Notes: a model not told the origin generated them from the sequence alone. DNA of 57,986 nt from Bacteroidales bacterium (GCA_020859845.1 JAJBVL010000108.1:1-57986); one strand, 5' to 3'; counted from the stretch's first letter, positions 16,545 through 25,563 are shown. Made by a program: numbers and translations.

Positions 16545-17879
16545 ATGAAACGGCCTACAATTATCATTGTCGACGACAATAAGGGGGCGCTGACGGCTCT
16601 GAGGCTGCTCTTGCGGCCTTACTTTCAGCAGGTGGTGGAGCTCAGCGACCCAAATCAACTGCTGGAGACTCTGCGCGTGCACCCCGAAGCCGGGTGTCTA
16701 CTGCTGGATATGAACTTTCATTCGGCAGTCAACAACGGCAACGAAGGCCTCTTCTGGCTCAGCGAAGTCAAAAAGGCCAGTCCAGGGCTGCCTGTTGTAC
16801 TTTTTACGGCCTATGCCGAGATAGACCTGGCGGTAGAAGGTATGAAAGCCGGAGCTGCCGACTTCGTCACCAAGCCTTGGGACAATGCTCGGCTACTGGC
16901 CACCCTGCTTCGCGCTGCTGATAGCCAAGAGAAGAAGACCAATACGCCGCAGAAAGAAGATAGCGGGATGTATTGGGGCCAGACGCCAGCGATGATGAAA
17001 ATCCGACAAGTAGCCGAGAGAGTAGCCCCTACGGAGGCCAATGTGCTTATCACTGGCGAGAATGGCACAGGAAAGGAAGTGCTTGCCCAGTGGATTCATG
17101 CTCAGTCAGGACGTGCCAAGAGCTCAATGGTGGCGGTGGATATGGGGGCCGTGGCTCCTACGCTGTTTGAGAGCGAACTGTTTGGCCACGTCAAAGGAGC
17201 CTTTACGGGAGCAGGCGCTGATCGACGCGGCAAGCTGGTAGAAGCCAATGGCTCTACACTCTTTCTTGACGAGGTAGGCAATCTGCCGCTGGAGATGCAG
17301 CCCAAGCTGTTGGCAGCCTTGCAGAGCCGACGCGTGACGCCTTTGGGCGCCAATAAGGCAGTAGATATTGACGTGAGGCTGATCAGTGCTACCAATCTCA
17401 ATGTGGAGGAAGCCACGAGCCATGGGACCTTTCGCGAAGACCTCCTGTATCGTCTCAACACCATTACACTTCATCTTCCTGCGCTACGCGATCGCCAAGA
17501 GGATATCCTGCCACTGGCCGAGCGTTTCCTCCGGGAATTTGCTCATCGGTATAGCAGAGAGTGTAGGGCGCTGAGCAAGGAGGCTCAGCAGAGGCTGCTC
17601 TCGTATCACTGGCCAGGAAACATACGCCAAATGCGACACGCCATTGAGAGGGCGGTGATAATAAGCGATGGCGCGACAGTGGAGGAGAGCGCATTCGACT
17701 TGCCTATGACCATCAAAACCCCACAACAAATATCCTCGACCACAACATTAGCCGAAATGGAGCAGCGCATGATTCTTGAGGCCATTGACCGCTGTGAGGG
17801 GAATCTCTCTGCTGCCGCAAATGAGCTGGGCATCACTCGCCAGACACTCTACAATAAGCTGAAGAAGATTAAGGGTTAA
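16545..17879 (+). CDS. NtrC-type sigma-54-dependent response regulator
   Basis: 444 residues. Receiver domain 1-120 with acidic pair D10/D11, phospho-acceptor D55 (LLLDMNF) and K110. The sigma-54 AAA+ domain follows: Walker A GENGTGKE (171-178), the sigma-54-contacting GAFTGA within ELFGHVKGAFTGA (211-223), then STLFLDEVGNLP (Walker B) and RLNTITLHLPALRDR. A Fis-type DNA-binding helix-turn-helix ends it (AANELGITRQTLYNKL). It should activate sigma-54 promoters when phosphorylated by the kinase encoded next. The start at 16545 was chosen because the promoter lies between it and the earlier ATG at 16527. It is divergent from the ABC operon, its likely target. Confidence 0.95.
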   Translation: MKRPTIIIVDDNKGALTALRLLLRPYFQQVVELSDPNQLLETLRVHPEAGCLLLDMNFHSAVNNGNEGLFWLSEVKKASPGLPVVLFTAYAEIDLAVEGMKAGAADFVTKPWDNARLLATLLRAADSQEKKTNTPQKEDSGMYWGQTPAMMKIRQVAERVAPTEANVLITGENGTGKEVLAQWIHAQSGRAKSSMVAVDMGAVAPTLFESELFGHVKGAFTGAGADRRGKLVEANGSTLFLDEVGNLPLEMQPKLLAALQSRRVTPLGANKAVDIDVRLISATNLNVEEATSHGTFREDLLYRLNTITLHLPALRDRQEDILPLAERFLREFAHRYSRECRALSKEAQQRLLSYHWPGNIRQMRHAIERAVIISDGATVEESAFDLPMTIKTPQQISSTTTLAEMEQRMILEAIDRCEGNLSAAANELGITRQTLYNKLKKIKG

Positions 17880-17942
17880 GGCAAAAGTCAAGAGGCAAAA
17901 GTCAAAAGTCAAAAGTCAAGAGGCAAAAGTCAAAAGTCAAGA
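17880..17942 (+). repeat. Nine tandem heptamers filling the regulator-kinase spacer
   Basis: Directly after the TAA stop come nine 7-base units: GGCAAAA, GTCAAGA, GGCAAAA, GTCAAAA, GTCAAAA, GTCAAGA, GGCAAAA, GTCAAAA, GTCAAGA. GTAG and the ATG of the kinase follow. The consensus is G(T/G)CAA(A/G)A. A related array occupies the mazG leader at 48164-48198. Confidence 0.95.
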
Positions 17943-17946
17943 GTAG

Positions 17947-19068
17947 ATGGGTTTCTGGATAGCGATAGGAGTACTGACAGTGGTGCTGGTGATTATTGGC
18001 CGGCGCTACAGGCGGTTGAGGCGAAGAGTCGACTTCCTGCTCGATGCCTTGACCAATGGCGATACGTCGCTCCATATCCCAGAAAAGGCTCCTGATCGTA
18101 AAGCCGCACGGCAACTCAACCAGCTGACGGAGATAGTGCAAAGCGAACGTCAGCAGGTGAAGGAACGAGAGGTGTATTATGAGGCAATCCTGCGCTCCGT
18201 TGGCACTGGTATCTATGTGGTCAATTCCCAAGGCCATATCGTCACAAGCAACTCGTCTGCTCGTCAGCTTCTGGGTCGAGAGGTGCTTACCCATGTGAGC
18301 CAACTTCCTGACATAGCATCAACGTGTCCTTCGGTGACGGTCAATCAATCTTCTGTGATGATAGGAGGGACGGAGTTTCAGATTTATGCTCTCCACGACA
18401 TCCATCGCGAACTGGAGGCGCGAGAGGCTCGCTCGTGGACCGAAATGGCCCGCATCCTCTCCCATGAGTTGCTCAACGGCCTGGCGCCTATCATCTCTAT
18501 CACCGACACCCTTCAAGGCCCCATAGAGCCTGCGGAAATGAAGGAAGGGCTTGAGGCCGTCAATCTGACGGCGCAAGGCCTTCAACGCTTTGTCAACTCC
18601 TTCCGTCAGCTTCTCAATACCCCTCGGCCAGTAGTCGAAAAGATAGAGATGCAGCCTTTTATGGGGCGCATGGTCCTCATGGCCCATCACCAGCCCGATA
18701 GTGAGGGAGTGGTCATCGGCATGAAAGGAGATGATTGTCAGGCGTTGGCCGATAGCAATCTTTTGACACAGGTATGTGTAAATCTCTTGACCAACGCGCT
18801 TCAGGCCTTGAAGGGAGTGAAGGGAGCCAAGGTGGAGATAAAGGTAATGGCCGACCCATCGACAGTGAAGGTAGACTTCACCAACAATGGACCAGCCATT
18901 CCAGAGAGCATGGCTCTTAAGATATTTCTGCCCTTTTTCACCACTCGAGAGGAGGGCAATGGGATAGGACTAAGTCTAAGCCGCCAGTTGATGACGGCTA
19001 TGAGAGGATCTCTCACTCTCTTATCTCACCAGCCTGTGAGATTTCGCCTCACTCTGCCGCGGGCATAG
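17947..19068 (+). CDS. Sensor histidine kinase (PAS, HisKA-like, HATPase)
   Basis: 373 residues. One N-terminal membrane helix (residues 3-18), then a short coiled region, a PAS-like domain about 75-150 (ILRSVGTGIYVVNSQGHIV), an H-box SHELLNGLAPI with the phospho-histidine H173, an N-box NLLTNALQAL, G1 DFTNNGPAIPE and G2 GNGIGLSLSRQ. It lacks a large periplasmic sensor, so it probably senses a cytoplasmic or membrane signal. It is the partner of the NtrC-type regulator upstream, with the heptamer spacer between them. Its last 20 bases overlap the end of the convergent esterase gene. Confidence 0.94.
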   Translation: MGFWIAIGVLTVVLVIIGRRYRRLRRRVDFLLDALTNGDTSLHIPEKAPDRKAARQLNQLTEIVQSERQQVKEREVYYEAILRSVGTGIYVVNSQGHIVTSNSSARQLLGREVLTHVSQLPDIASTCPSVTVNQSSVMIGGTEFQIYALHDIHRELEAREARSWTEMARILSHELLNGLAPIISITDTLQGPIEPAEMKEGLEAVNLTAQGLQRFVNSFRQLLNTPRPVVEKIEMQPFMGRMVLMAHHQPDSEGVVIGMKGDDCQALADSNLLTQVCVNLLTNALQALKGVKGAKVEIKVMADPSTVKVDFTNNGPAIPESMALKIFLPFFTTREEGNGIGLSLSRQLMTAMRGSLTLLSHQPVRFRLTLPRA

Positions 19069-19921
19069 CCGGCTGCTGCCAATGGCTACGGAAGAAGTCG
19101 AGGTGGGGATAGATGCTCTTGCTCCAATAGGGACCAGTGTGTGCTCCCGGATTGGTGATGTAGACATGGTGGATCTTGCGAGCATTAAGGGCGCTGTCGA
19201 GCTGACAGTTGACATCGTAGAAGAAGTCCTCCGTGCCGCAGTCAAAGATGAGGTTGAGGGTGCCCGGCTCAAGGGTGTCGACGATGTTGATCACTGTATG
19301 CTCGGCCCAGCGCTCTGGATTGGCTTCCTGCTCGCCAAGCATGGTGGGCATGTTCCAGCGTGTGGGGAAGGGCATGATGTTGACGCCTCCGCTCATGGCT
19401 CCTGCCGACCCGAAAAGCTCGGGATGGCGCCATGAGAGCCAGAAGGCACCATGGCCACCCATGCTGAAGCCCGTGATGGCGCGTCCTGCGCGGTCAGTGC
19501 GGGTGCGATAGTTCTGGTCGATGTAAGGTATAAGTTCATTGACAAAGAAGCTCTCCATCTGCATACCGGGCACTTCAGGAGAGTCCCAATACCATGAGTT
19601 CATGCCCGACGGACATACGAAGATACATTCATAGGCATTGGCAGCGCTGTCGAGAGGCAGCAGGGTGCTCCACGACTTATGGTTGCCACCGTGGCCATTA
19701 AGCAGATACACGATAGGGTAGTGGGCAGTGTCGCCCTCGGCAAGATAACTCGAGGGGACAGCCACAGTGACCTTCATGGGCTGGTCGAGATATTGGCCAG
19801 TGACGATGATAGTGTCCACTTGGGGAGGGGTTGAACAGCAGTCGGAGGCTGCACCCGAGGTGAGAATCATGGTGGCAGCGCTGGCTACCAACAGAGTTAA
19901 AGGCAAGAAACGCAAGTTCAT
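19049..19921 (-). CDS. Secreted CE1-like alpha/beta-hydrolase esterase
   Basis: 290 residues. The N terminus (FLPLTLLVASAATMILTSGA) is a signal peptide; cysteines at 28-29 might even be lipidated, but no good lipobox is seen. The esterase D / CE1 fold is clear: PIVYLLNGHGG oxyanion region, nucleophile in ITGFSMGGHG (S153), an acid in FDCGTEDFF (D232) and the histidine in GAHTGPYW (H261). Members remove acetyl or feruloyl groups from xylan or act on other esters. The gene is convergent with the histidine kinase and downstream of the glycosyltransferase gene (40-base gap), so the two may share a transcript. Confidence 0.87.
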   Translation of the reverse strand: MNLRFLPLTLLVASAATMILTSGAASDCCSTPPQVDTIIVTGQYLDQPMKVTVAVPSSYLAEGDTAHYPIVYLLNGHGGNHKSWSTLLPLDSAANAYECIFVCPSGMNSWYWDSPEVPGMQMESFFVNELIPYIDQNYRTRTDRAGRAITGFSMGGHGAFWLSWRHPELFGSAGAMSGGVNIMPFPTRWNMPTMLGEQEANPERWAEHTVINIVDTLEPGTLNLIFDCGTEDFFYDVNCQLDSALNARKIHHVYITNPGAHTGPYWSKSIYPHLDFFRSHWQQPAMPAAE

Positions 19922-19961
19922 GATGATTGAAATGAGGGTGTTGATGGGTTGTTAAGTGGGT

Positions 19962-21212
19962 TTATAAAGATTTGAAATTTTCGCTCCACGTGTATTGGCT
20001 CTCCGTGTGTCGCCTAACGAGCCACCTGAATTTCAGGTTGTACAGAGGATACCAAAGCGATAGAAAGGGGACAGTAAAAAACAATCTGCGCGTCATGAGC
20101 GCTTTGCAAGCTCGGCGCCAATAAATCATCACGCTGAGCCATAGCCCAATCCATATTATGGCTACTGCTATCAAGGGTATGAGATAAGGGATAGCCAATA
20201 CTATGGTTGCTGCTGTGGCTCCCAACCATAGCCACCATGCCAGGCTCACGGACCCCCATAGGCGGAAGGGCCACTGGCTCAGGTATTGGCGTGTGAAGTC
20301 GCGTTGATGCCGCTTCTCGCGATGGCCAATAGATGGCATATCGTCGGGAATTTCAATGATGGAAGCTGGAGATAACTCTACGGCGACGCCAGGGAATCGC
20401 TCGGCCATCGACGCTACGAAGAGATCATCGTCGCCGGCTCGCAGATTGAGATAGTCGGCAAATCCTCGGTGGGCAAAGAATGCTTCGCGAAGGTAGGCCA
20501 GATTGGCGCTATCGCCGCGATAAGTATGGCCCTTGATGGCGCATGAGAGGTATCTCACTCCATCGCGCGCCTGGTCGAAGGCTATCCTACGGCTCAACGG
20601 CTTGCTATACTCATTGTCGCCTTCCACTAGCGATGCATATCCTATCACTATCGTGGCTCCATCCCCTCCATTATTGGTGGAGATAAAATGGCGCGTCATG
20701 CAGCGCAGCCAGTCGTGGGAGGTGATGCGTGCATGGCCGTCGGTCACCACTATCACAGGATGAGAGGCAGCCTTTACACCAAGGGTGATGGCGAGCTTCT
20801 TGCGGCTTACATTGCGAGCGCCGAGAGGCACGTAGGTGACCGTCAAGTGGCTATAGCGTTGTTGGAGAGTGGTGATGACGTCGGTAGTGGAGAAATCGGA
20901 GTCTTTGGCATTGTCTTCTGAGCTTTCATCGTGGGCTATTATCACCTCGATGGCCGAGGGATAGTCCTGGCCAAAGATAGCATCGATAAGCGATGCCATC
21001 TGGGCGCCTGTATTGTGAGCGTAGACCACAACCGACACTGCGGGGAGGTCGCTTGTAGGGAGCGGGGCGTCGATTGATTCTTGCTGGGCACCCACCACGC
21101 GTCGAATCCTCGAGGCGACGATGACAACAATGTAGAGCGCGCATAAGAGAGCCACTCCAAGAGCCACCCATGCCAGGGTAGGAGCATCCAATGAAAATAT
21201 AGAATTTTCCAT
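19962..21212 (-). CDS. Membrane family 2 glycosyltransferase
   Basis: 416 residues from the ATG at 21210-21212. One N-terminal membrane helix, a GT2 domain (VSVVVYAHNTGAQMASLIDA, IFGQDYPS, then VIVVTDGHARITSHDWL with a D-G-H in place of the common DxD, and RAGDDDLFVASMA), and two or three C-terminal membrane helices (LWGSVSLAWWLWLGATAATI). It should transfer a sugar from a nucleotide- or lipid-linked donor at the inner membrane; the acceptor is unknown. An in-frame ATG at 21248 was rejected because the promoter (TTTG-N20-TAACTTTG) lies between it and 21212. Confidence 0.87.
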   Translation of the reverse strand: MENSIFSLDAPTLAWVALGVALLCALYIVVIVASRIRRVVGAQQESIDAPLPTSDLPAVSVVVYAHNTGAQMASLIDAIFGQDYPSAIEVIIAHDESSEDNAKDSDFSTTDVITTLQQRYSHLTVTYVPLGARNVSRKKLAITLGVKAASHPVIVVTDGHARITSHDWLRCMTRHFISTNNGGDGATIVIGYASLVEGDNEYSKPLSRRIAFDQARDGVRYLSCAIKGHTYRGDSANLAYLREAFFAHRGFADYLNLRAGDDDLFVASMAERFPGVAVELSPASIIEIPDDMPSIGHREKRHQRDFTRQYLSQWPFRLWGSVSLAWWLWLGATAATIVLAIPYLIPLIAVAIIWIGLWLSVMIYWRRACKALMTRRLFFTVPFLSLWYPLYNLKFRWLVRRHTESQYTWSENFKSL

Positions 21213-21217
21213 AGGTG

Positions 21218-21249
21218 CAAAGTTACACACAATTAAGTTTTCAATCAAA
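21218..21249 (-). promoter_or_regulatory. Promoter of the GT2 gene
   Basis: On the minus strand TTTG (21249-21246), exactly 20 bases, then TAACTTTG (21225-21218), a perfect Bacteroidota promoter. The box ends five bases before the ATG at 21212, so the transcript is nearly leaderless. Confidence 0.8.
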
Positions 21250-21349
21250 AAAATGCTCTTTAACTTTCTTTCTCGGCCATCGCTGAGAATAGATAATATG
21301 GTATAATTATTGCATAAAAATTCCTTTTGCCATATTTCTTCGTCTACTA

Positions 21350-21381
21350 TTTGGAGTACGTCGGAGAATGTGTTAAATTTG
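21350..21381 (+). promoter_or_regulatory. Promoter of uxaC
   Basis: TTTG (21350-21353), 20 bases, TAAATTTG (21374-21381): a perfect match, leaving a 5' leader of about 26 bases before uxaC. It is divergent from the GT2 promoter 100 bases away. Confidence 0.8.
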
Positions 21382-21410
21382 TGGGCATATTTATCTAAAA
21401 AGCTTATCCT

Positions 21411-22793
21411 ATGGATCTCCTACTCCACGCCCCCACCTCACGTCATCTATATCATGATATAGCTGAAAATCTCCCTATTATCGACTATCAGTGTCACCTC
21501 TCGCCGCGCGACGTGGCTCTCGATCGACGTTTCCGCTCCATCACCGAGCTATGGCTCGAAAACGACCCTCTGAAATGGCGCGCCATGAGGTCCAATGGCG
21601 TAGATGAACGCTATATCACTGGCGACGCTTCGGATTGGGAGAAGTTTGAGAAGTGGGCCGAGACTCTTCCTTACGCTTTTCGCAACCCACTCTATAATTG
21701 GAGTCGCCTGGAGCTATCGTCGGCCTTCGACATCACTGAGCCTCTCAACCCGCGCTCGGCTCGCAAGATTTATGATCGGTGTAATGAGATGCTCCAATCG
21801 CCTGAGATGAGCGCTCGCGGGCTGCTCCAGCTCTTCAATGTGGAGACGCTCTGTACTACAGACGACCCTGTCGATACTCTTGAATGGCATTCCCTGCTGA
21901 AGAAGGAGGACTACGACGTCTGTGTGTTGCCATCATGGGCCCCCGACAAAGTGTTGGGGCTTGATGCCCCCGACTATCTCGCCTATATAGGACGCTTGGA
22001 GAGGGCTTCTGGACTCAAGATTACCAGTTATGAAAGCCTGATACAGGCGCTGCAGGTGCGTCATGACTTCTTTGCCAAGCATGGATGTGTGATATCCCAT
22101 CTTAGCCTGGGGGAGGTGCCTCAAGGCAAGCTTTCTCCACGCGAGTGTGACAAACTGTCTCGCCACGTGCTAGATGGTGATCCTCTGCTCAAGGACAATC
22201 TCCAGAAGATGCAGCTGGCCATTCTCGTCGACCTCGCCAGGATGAACCACGCCAAAGGGTGGGCTCAACAGATCCATTTTGGCACCCTCTTCAATGTCAA
22301 TACTCGAATGTGTCGCCTGCTGGGGCCTGGCACTGGTTTTGATACCATAGGCGACGGGCGCAACGCGCGTGCGATGGCCCATTTCTTGGATATTCTCGAC
22401 CGCGACCAGCGTCTGGCCAAGACCATTCTCTCCAATCTTAACCCCGCCGACAATACGTGGGTGGCTGCTATGTTGGCCAATTTTCAAGATAGCACCATCC
22501 CTGGGAAGATACAGATGGGGACTGCGTGGTGGTACAACAACAATTTCCTCGGGATGCAGGCCCAGATGAACGCTCTATCCACCCAAGGCCTCTTTAGCCG
22601 ATTTATTGGGATGGTGACCAATGCACGCTCCTTCATCTCCTTCCCCCGCCATGAATATTTCCGCAGGATCCTATGTCGTATGATAGGAAGCGATGTTGAA
22701 GCGGGAGTGATACCTTTAGGAGAGGAAGAGCGTGTAGAGCAGATGATAGCCGATATCAGCTATTACAATGTGAAGCGTTACCTCGGCCTTTAA
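21411..22793 (+). CDS. uxaC: Uronate (glucuronate/galacturonate) isomerase
   Basis: 460 residues, close to the usual UxaC length. UxaC isomerises D-glucuronate to fructuronate and D-galacturonate to tagaturonate in the cytoplasm. Family motifs: IIDYQCHLSPRDVALDRRF with the metal-binding His, TLCTTDDPVDTLEWH, MQLAILVDLARMNHAKGW, QIHFGTLFNVNTRM and GTAWWYNNNFLGM. It stands alone with its own promoter; no kduD, uxuA or uxaB partners are in the window. The proximity to an esterase and a SusCD operon hints at acidic plant-glycan use, but transcription is separate. Confidence 0.96.
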   Translation: MDLLLHAPTSRHLYHDIAENLPIIDYQCHLSPRDVALDRRFRSITELWLENDPLKWRAMRSNGVDERYITGDASDWEKFEKWAETLPYAFRNPLYNWSRLELSSAFDITEPLNPRSARKIYDRCNEMLQSPEMSARGLLQLFNVETLCTTDDPVDTLEWHSLLKKEDYDVCVLPSWAPDKVLGLDAPDYLAYIGRLERASGLKITSYESLIQALQVRHDFFAKHGCVISHLSLGEVPQGKLSPRECDKLSRHVLDGDPLLKDNLQKMQLAILVDLARMNHAKGWAQQIHFGTLFNVNTRMCRLLGPGTGFDTIGDGRNARAMAHFLDILDRDQRLAKTILSNLNPADNTWVAAMLANFQDSTIPGKIQMGTAWWYNNNFLGMQAQMNALSTQGLFSRFIGMVTNARSFISFPRHEYFRRILCRMIGSDVEAGVIPLGEEERVEQMIADISYYNVKRYLGL

Positions 22794-22831
22794 TTTTATT
22801 AAATAAGAGGGTGTGAAATAAGCACAATCTA

Positions 22832-23770
22832 TTATTCTGTGTCCCAACAGAAGTAGAGGCAGAAGAGATTCCACGATGTGGAGTAGGCTTGCCCCCACAT
22901 ATAGCAATAGCTAAACGAGGCCATATCGCCGTTGGAGTCTACCGAGCCTTTGAGTCGTATCTCAGGCGAATAGCTTGAGCCGTAGAAGAAGATATAGTTG
23001 ACCGTGACAGATGTGTCGGTGCCATATACTTCAAGTTGGGGATTAGCATAGCTATTGTTGGCTTTGTCAAAGAGATACCATTCATTATAATAGGTGGGGT
23101 CAGAGTAGAAGTTGGTGAGAGGCGAGAACTCTGAGTATCCTTTGGTGTCGGTGTCGATAATCTCAAAATCGAGGTCAAGGCCCGAGTTGAACACATTCTC
23201 GAGGCGATATTGATTGGTGCCACCCAAATTGTACATCTTACATTCTACGGCATTGAAGATGGCTTCTTCATAGCTGGAGTTGAGGAAGGTGAGGGTGACA
23301 GGGCTGCCATTGACCTCCTCCCAGTCGGTGATAATCACTGAGGCTCCGTAGGCGTAGAGAGTAGAAGAGTATTCAAGCAAGTATTCTTCGGGTACAGTGA
23401 CAAGCAATTGGGCAGTCTCCTGGCTTGGGAGCGCAGAACAGTCCACTGAAAAGCTTGTGGAGTCTTGTCCGGCGGCGAAGGATACGCTCGCGGGTATTGA
23501 GAGTCGCTCATCGCTACCTGTGGAGATAATAGGCACTTCGACAGCGCTGCTGCTCGACTGACGATAGATGGCCACCTCAATCGTCTTGTCGCCTGTGGGC
23601 AGGAGCACGTAGGAGGAAGGAGCATCGGCCGAGAAGTAGACGCCGATACACGAAGCCTTCTCTGGCTCTCCAGGCTCCCAATTATTGTCGTCGTCGTCGC
23701 TACAAGCTGCCAGCATAAGCATGGCTGCCGGTAGCAGCATATATATCTTGGATGAAAATAAGCGGATCAT
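22832..23770 (-). CDS. Surface lipoprotein at the SusE/F position
   Basis: 312 residues. The lipobox LMLAAC is followed at once by SDDDDNN, the acidic lipoprotein export signal that in Bacteroides directs lipoproteins to the cell surface. The middle looks beta-rich with a Calx-beta-like segment (SIPASVSFAAGQDSTSFSVD) and the C-terminal part is aromatic-rich (FCLYFCWDTE). I do not recognise a named family. As the third gene after susC and susD it should be a surface glycan-binding protein that helps capture the operon's substrate. It is 32 bases downstream of the susD stop. Confidence 0.8.
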   Translation of the reverse strand: MIRLFSSKIYMLLPAAMLMLAACSDDDDNNWEPGEPEKASCIGVYFSADAPSSYVLLPTGDKTIEVAIYRQSSSSAVEVPIISTGSDERLSIPASVSFAAGQDSTSFSVDCSALPSQETAQLLVTVPEEYLLEYSSTLYAYGASVIITDWEEVNGSPVTLTFLNSSYEEAIFNAVECKMYNLGGTNQYRLENVFNSGLDLDFEIIDTDTKGYSEFSPLTNFYSDPTYYNEWYLFDKANNSYANPQLEVYGTDTSVTVNYIFFYGSSYSPEIRLKGSVDSNGDMASFSYCYMWGQAYSTSWNLFCLYFCWDTE

Positions 23771-23802
23771 AATGGGGTGATGGGATTATTATATGTAAGG
23801 AA

Positions 23803-25563
23803 TTATTCGCTCCATTTGAGGGTCTGTGAGACGCTTGATGGGTCGGGGTTGATGAGCACAGCCGTGTTTAGGTTGGCCTCTCGGCGCGGTATGAAGAGTG
23901 TCGACCAGGGGGCTACGTAGCCGTCGATGGAGTTGTACTGGTAAGCTTTGGGATGGTTGGAGCCTGTGTAGCCGCGTGTGATAGCTTTACCCAGACGACG
24001 GAAGTCGAAGAGCACCAGTCCCTCGCCCCAAAACTCTATGCGCTTATGCTTGAGAAGGTCCTCGGTGAAGTCGTCCATATTGTAGGCCAGCGAGGTGTAA
24101 GATCCGTCGGTATAGCGATAAGTGTTGAGAAAACTTGTCAGAGCTGCCACGCCCGAGGATAGGCCTTCGTAGTGGGCCTTGGCTTCGGCTTCAATGAAAT
24201 ACATCTCTTCGACACGCATCAGAGGGATGTCAACTCCGTTGCCGGCGGTGCTCGATGATCCGTCGCCATTGCAGGGGTGGAATTTAAAGCCTACATAAGG
24301 GGCGTAGCATTGCCATTCATCGTAGGAGAGATTGACCTTGTCGGCATACTTCTCATTGAACACCTCTTCGCCTGCCTCAAAGTCGTCGGGGTCAATCCAG
24401 GTGGTCTTGCGCCAGTCCTTGCTGCTGATGCGCTCAAAGAGGGCCGCGTCGATGCAGTGGCAAGAGTTGTAGCTGTAGTGGGCCAGGCCGTAGGTGGCTT
24501 CAGGGCACATATACGACACCCATGAGCGCCATGTGTAGTAGGTCACCATCTGATTGTTGGAGTTGATTGACATAAGCCATATCCACGAGTTGCAGTCGCT
24601 GTTGAAGCCTGTGTTGGGGTTGTGCCACTCGGATTCGGTCAGTACGCTGTAGCCCTGGTTGATTGCTAAGCGTGCATATTCGGCGGCTTTCTGGTAGGCC
24701 TCGTTGGCAGTCTTCACACCCAGCGGGTCGAGGGTGTAGTCGTCGCCAAGCATGTCGTAGTATTGCTCATCCTCGTGGGCTAGAGCCGTTTCCAGATCAT
24801 CGGGGAAGCGGTCAAAGCGTGTGGCGAGTTCGAGCCACACACGCGCCTTAAGGCCATACACCATGCCCGGAGTGGCATGGGTCTTGAGGCCGTTGAGCGA
24901 GGATGCGCGATTGAGCGCGTCTTCGGCCACATTCAGGTCGGTCAAAATAAAGCGATACATCTCGTAGAAAGGAGCTCGTGGGTTGTTGAACGACTGCTCC
25001 TCGGTGACATTCTCGTTGACCAGCGGCACGGTCAAGCCGCGAAGTTTGTCGTAATACTCGGCATCAAGACTTGTGCCCGTCTGCTTAAACTCATACATAC
25101 GTGCCATCTCAAACATGGTGAAAGCGCGATATGCACATCCCGTGGCCAGATTCTGTGCATCGGTGGCACTCTCGCGATCGCAGCTCTTGATGAGGAGGTT
25201 GCAGTCGAGGATTAAGCCATTGTAATAGCTCCACCAGTAGGTCTGCATGGCATAGTCGCCCATATAGAGAAATGTGCAGTAGTAGTACCAGTAGTAGTAG
25301 GAGGGGTCGAGCACTGGCATATCGGCGGTCAGCACGTCGCGTATTATCATATATTGTGGATAACCGATGTCGGTATAGTCGTCGCTTATCAATCCGTGCA
25401 TATAGGAAGCCACGGCGTTGGCCAGGCCATCCTTGGATTCTTGCTCCACTTGCTCTTGAGTGGCTCCGTTGGTCTGAGGCAGCGGTGTCTCCAAGCAGCT
25501 CGAAAGAGTGGTGGAGAAGGCCACTGTGGAGGCTGCGAGCAGGGTTAAAGTGTTTAGTTTCAT
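23803..25563 (-). CDS. SusD/RagB-family nutrient-binding outer-membrane lipoprotein
   Basis: 586 residues, full length for SusD. Lipoprotein signal TLLAASTVAFSTTLSSC. The SusD fold shows helical TPR-like segments (GCAYRAFTMFEMARMYEF, LKARVWLELATRFDRFP), the conserved PLMRVEEMYFIEAEAKAH and the C-terminal LLKHKRIEFWGEGLVLFDFRR. SusD lids the SusC channel and binds the glycan. The gene is 26 bases after susC in the same operon. The substrate cannot be read from the sequence. Confidence 0.95.
   Translation of the reverse strand: MKLNTLTLLAASTVAFSTTLSSCLETPLPQTNGATQEQVEQESKDGLANAVASYMHGLISDDYTDIGYPQYMIIRDVLTADMPVLDPSYYYWYYYCTFLYMGDYAMQTYWWSYYNGLILDCNLLIKSCDRESATDAQNLATGCAYRAFTMFEMARMYEFKQTGTSLDAEYYDKLRGLTVPLVNENVTEEQSFNNPRAPFYEMYRFILTDLNVAEDALNRASSLNGLKTHATPGMVYGLKARVWLELATRFDRFPDDLETALAHEDEQYYDMLGDDYTLDPLGVKTANEAYQKAAEYARLAINQGYSVLTESEWHNPNTGFNSDCNSWIWLMSINSNNQMVTYYTWRSWVSYMCPEATYGLAHYSYNSCHCIDAALFERISSKDWRKTTWIDPDDFEAGEEVFNEKYADKVNLSYDEWQCYAPYVGFKFHPCNGDGSSSTAGNGVDIPLMRVEEMYFIEAEAKAHYEGLSSGVAALTSFLNTYRYTDGSYTSLAYNMDDFTEDLLKHKRIEFWGEGLVLFDFRRLGKAITRGYTGSNHPKAYQYNSIDGYVAPWSTLFIPRREANLNTAVLINPDPSSVSQTLKWSE

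Noticed and set aside
17880-17942. CRISPR or coding extension of the regulator
   Set aside because: Units are only seven bases and contiguous. The regulator ends with a normal helix-turn-helix and a TAA before the array.
21411-22793. uxaC as part of the SusCD operon
   Set aside because: uxaC is on the opposite strand, convergent with the SusCD operon, and has its own perfect promoter.
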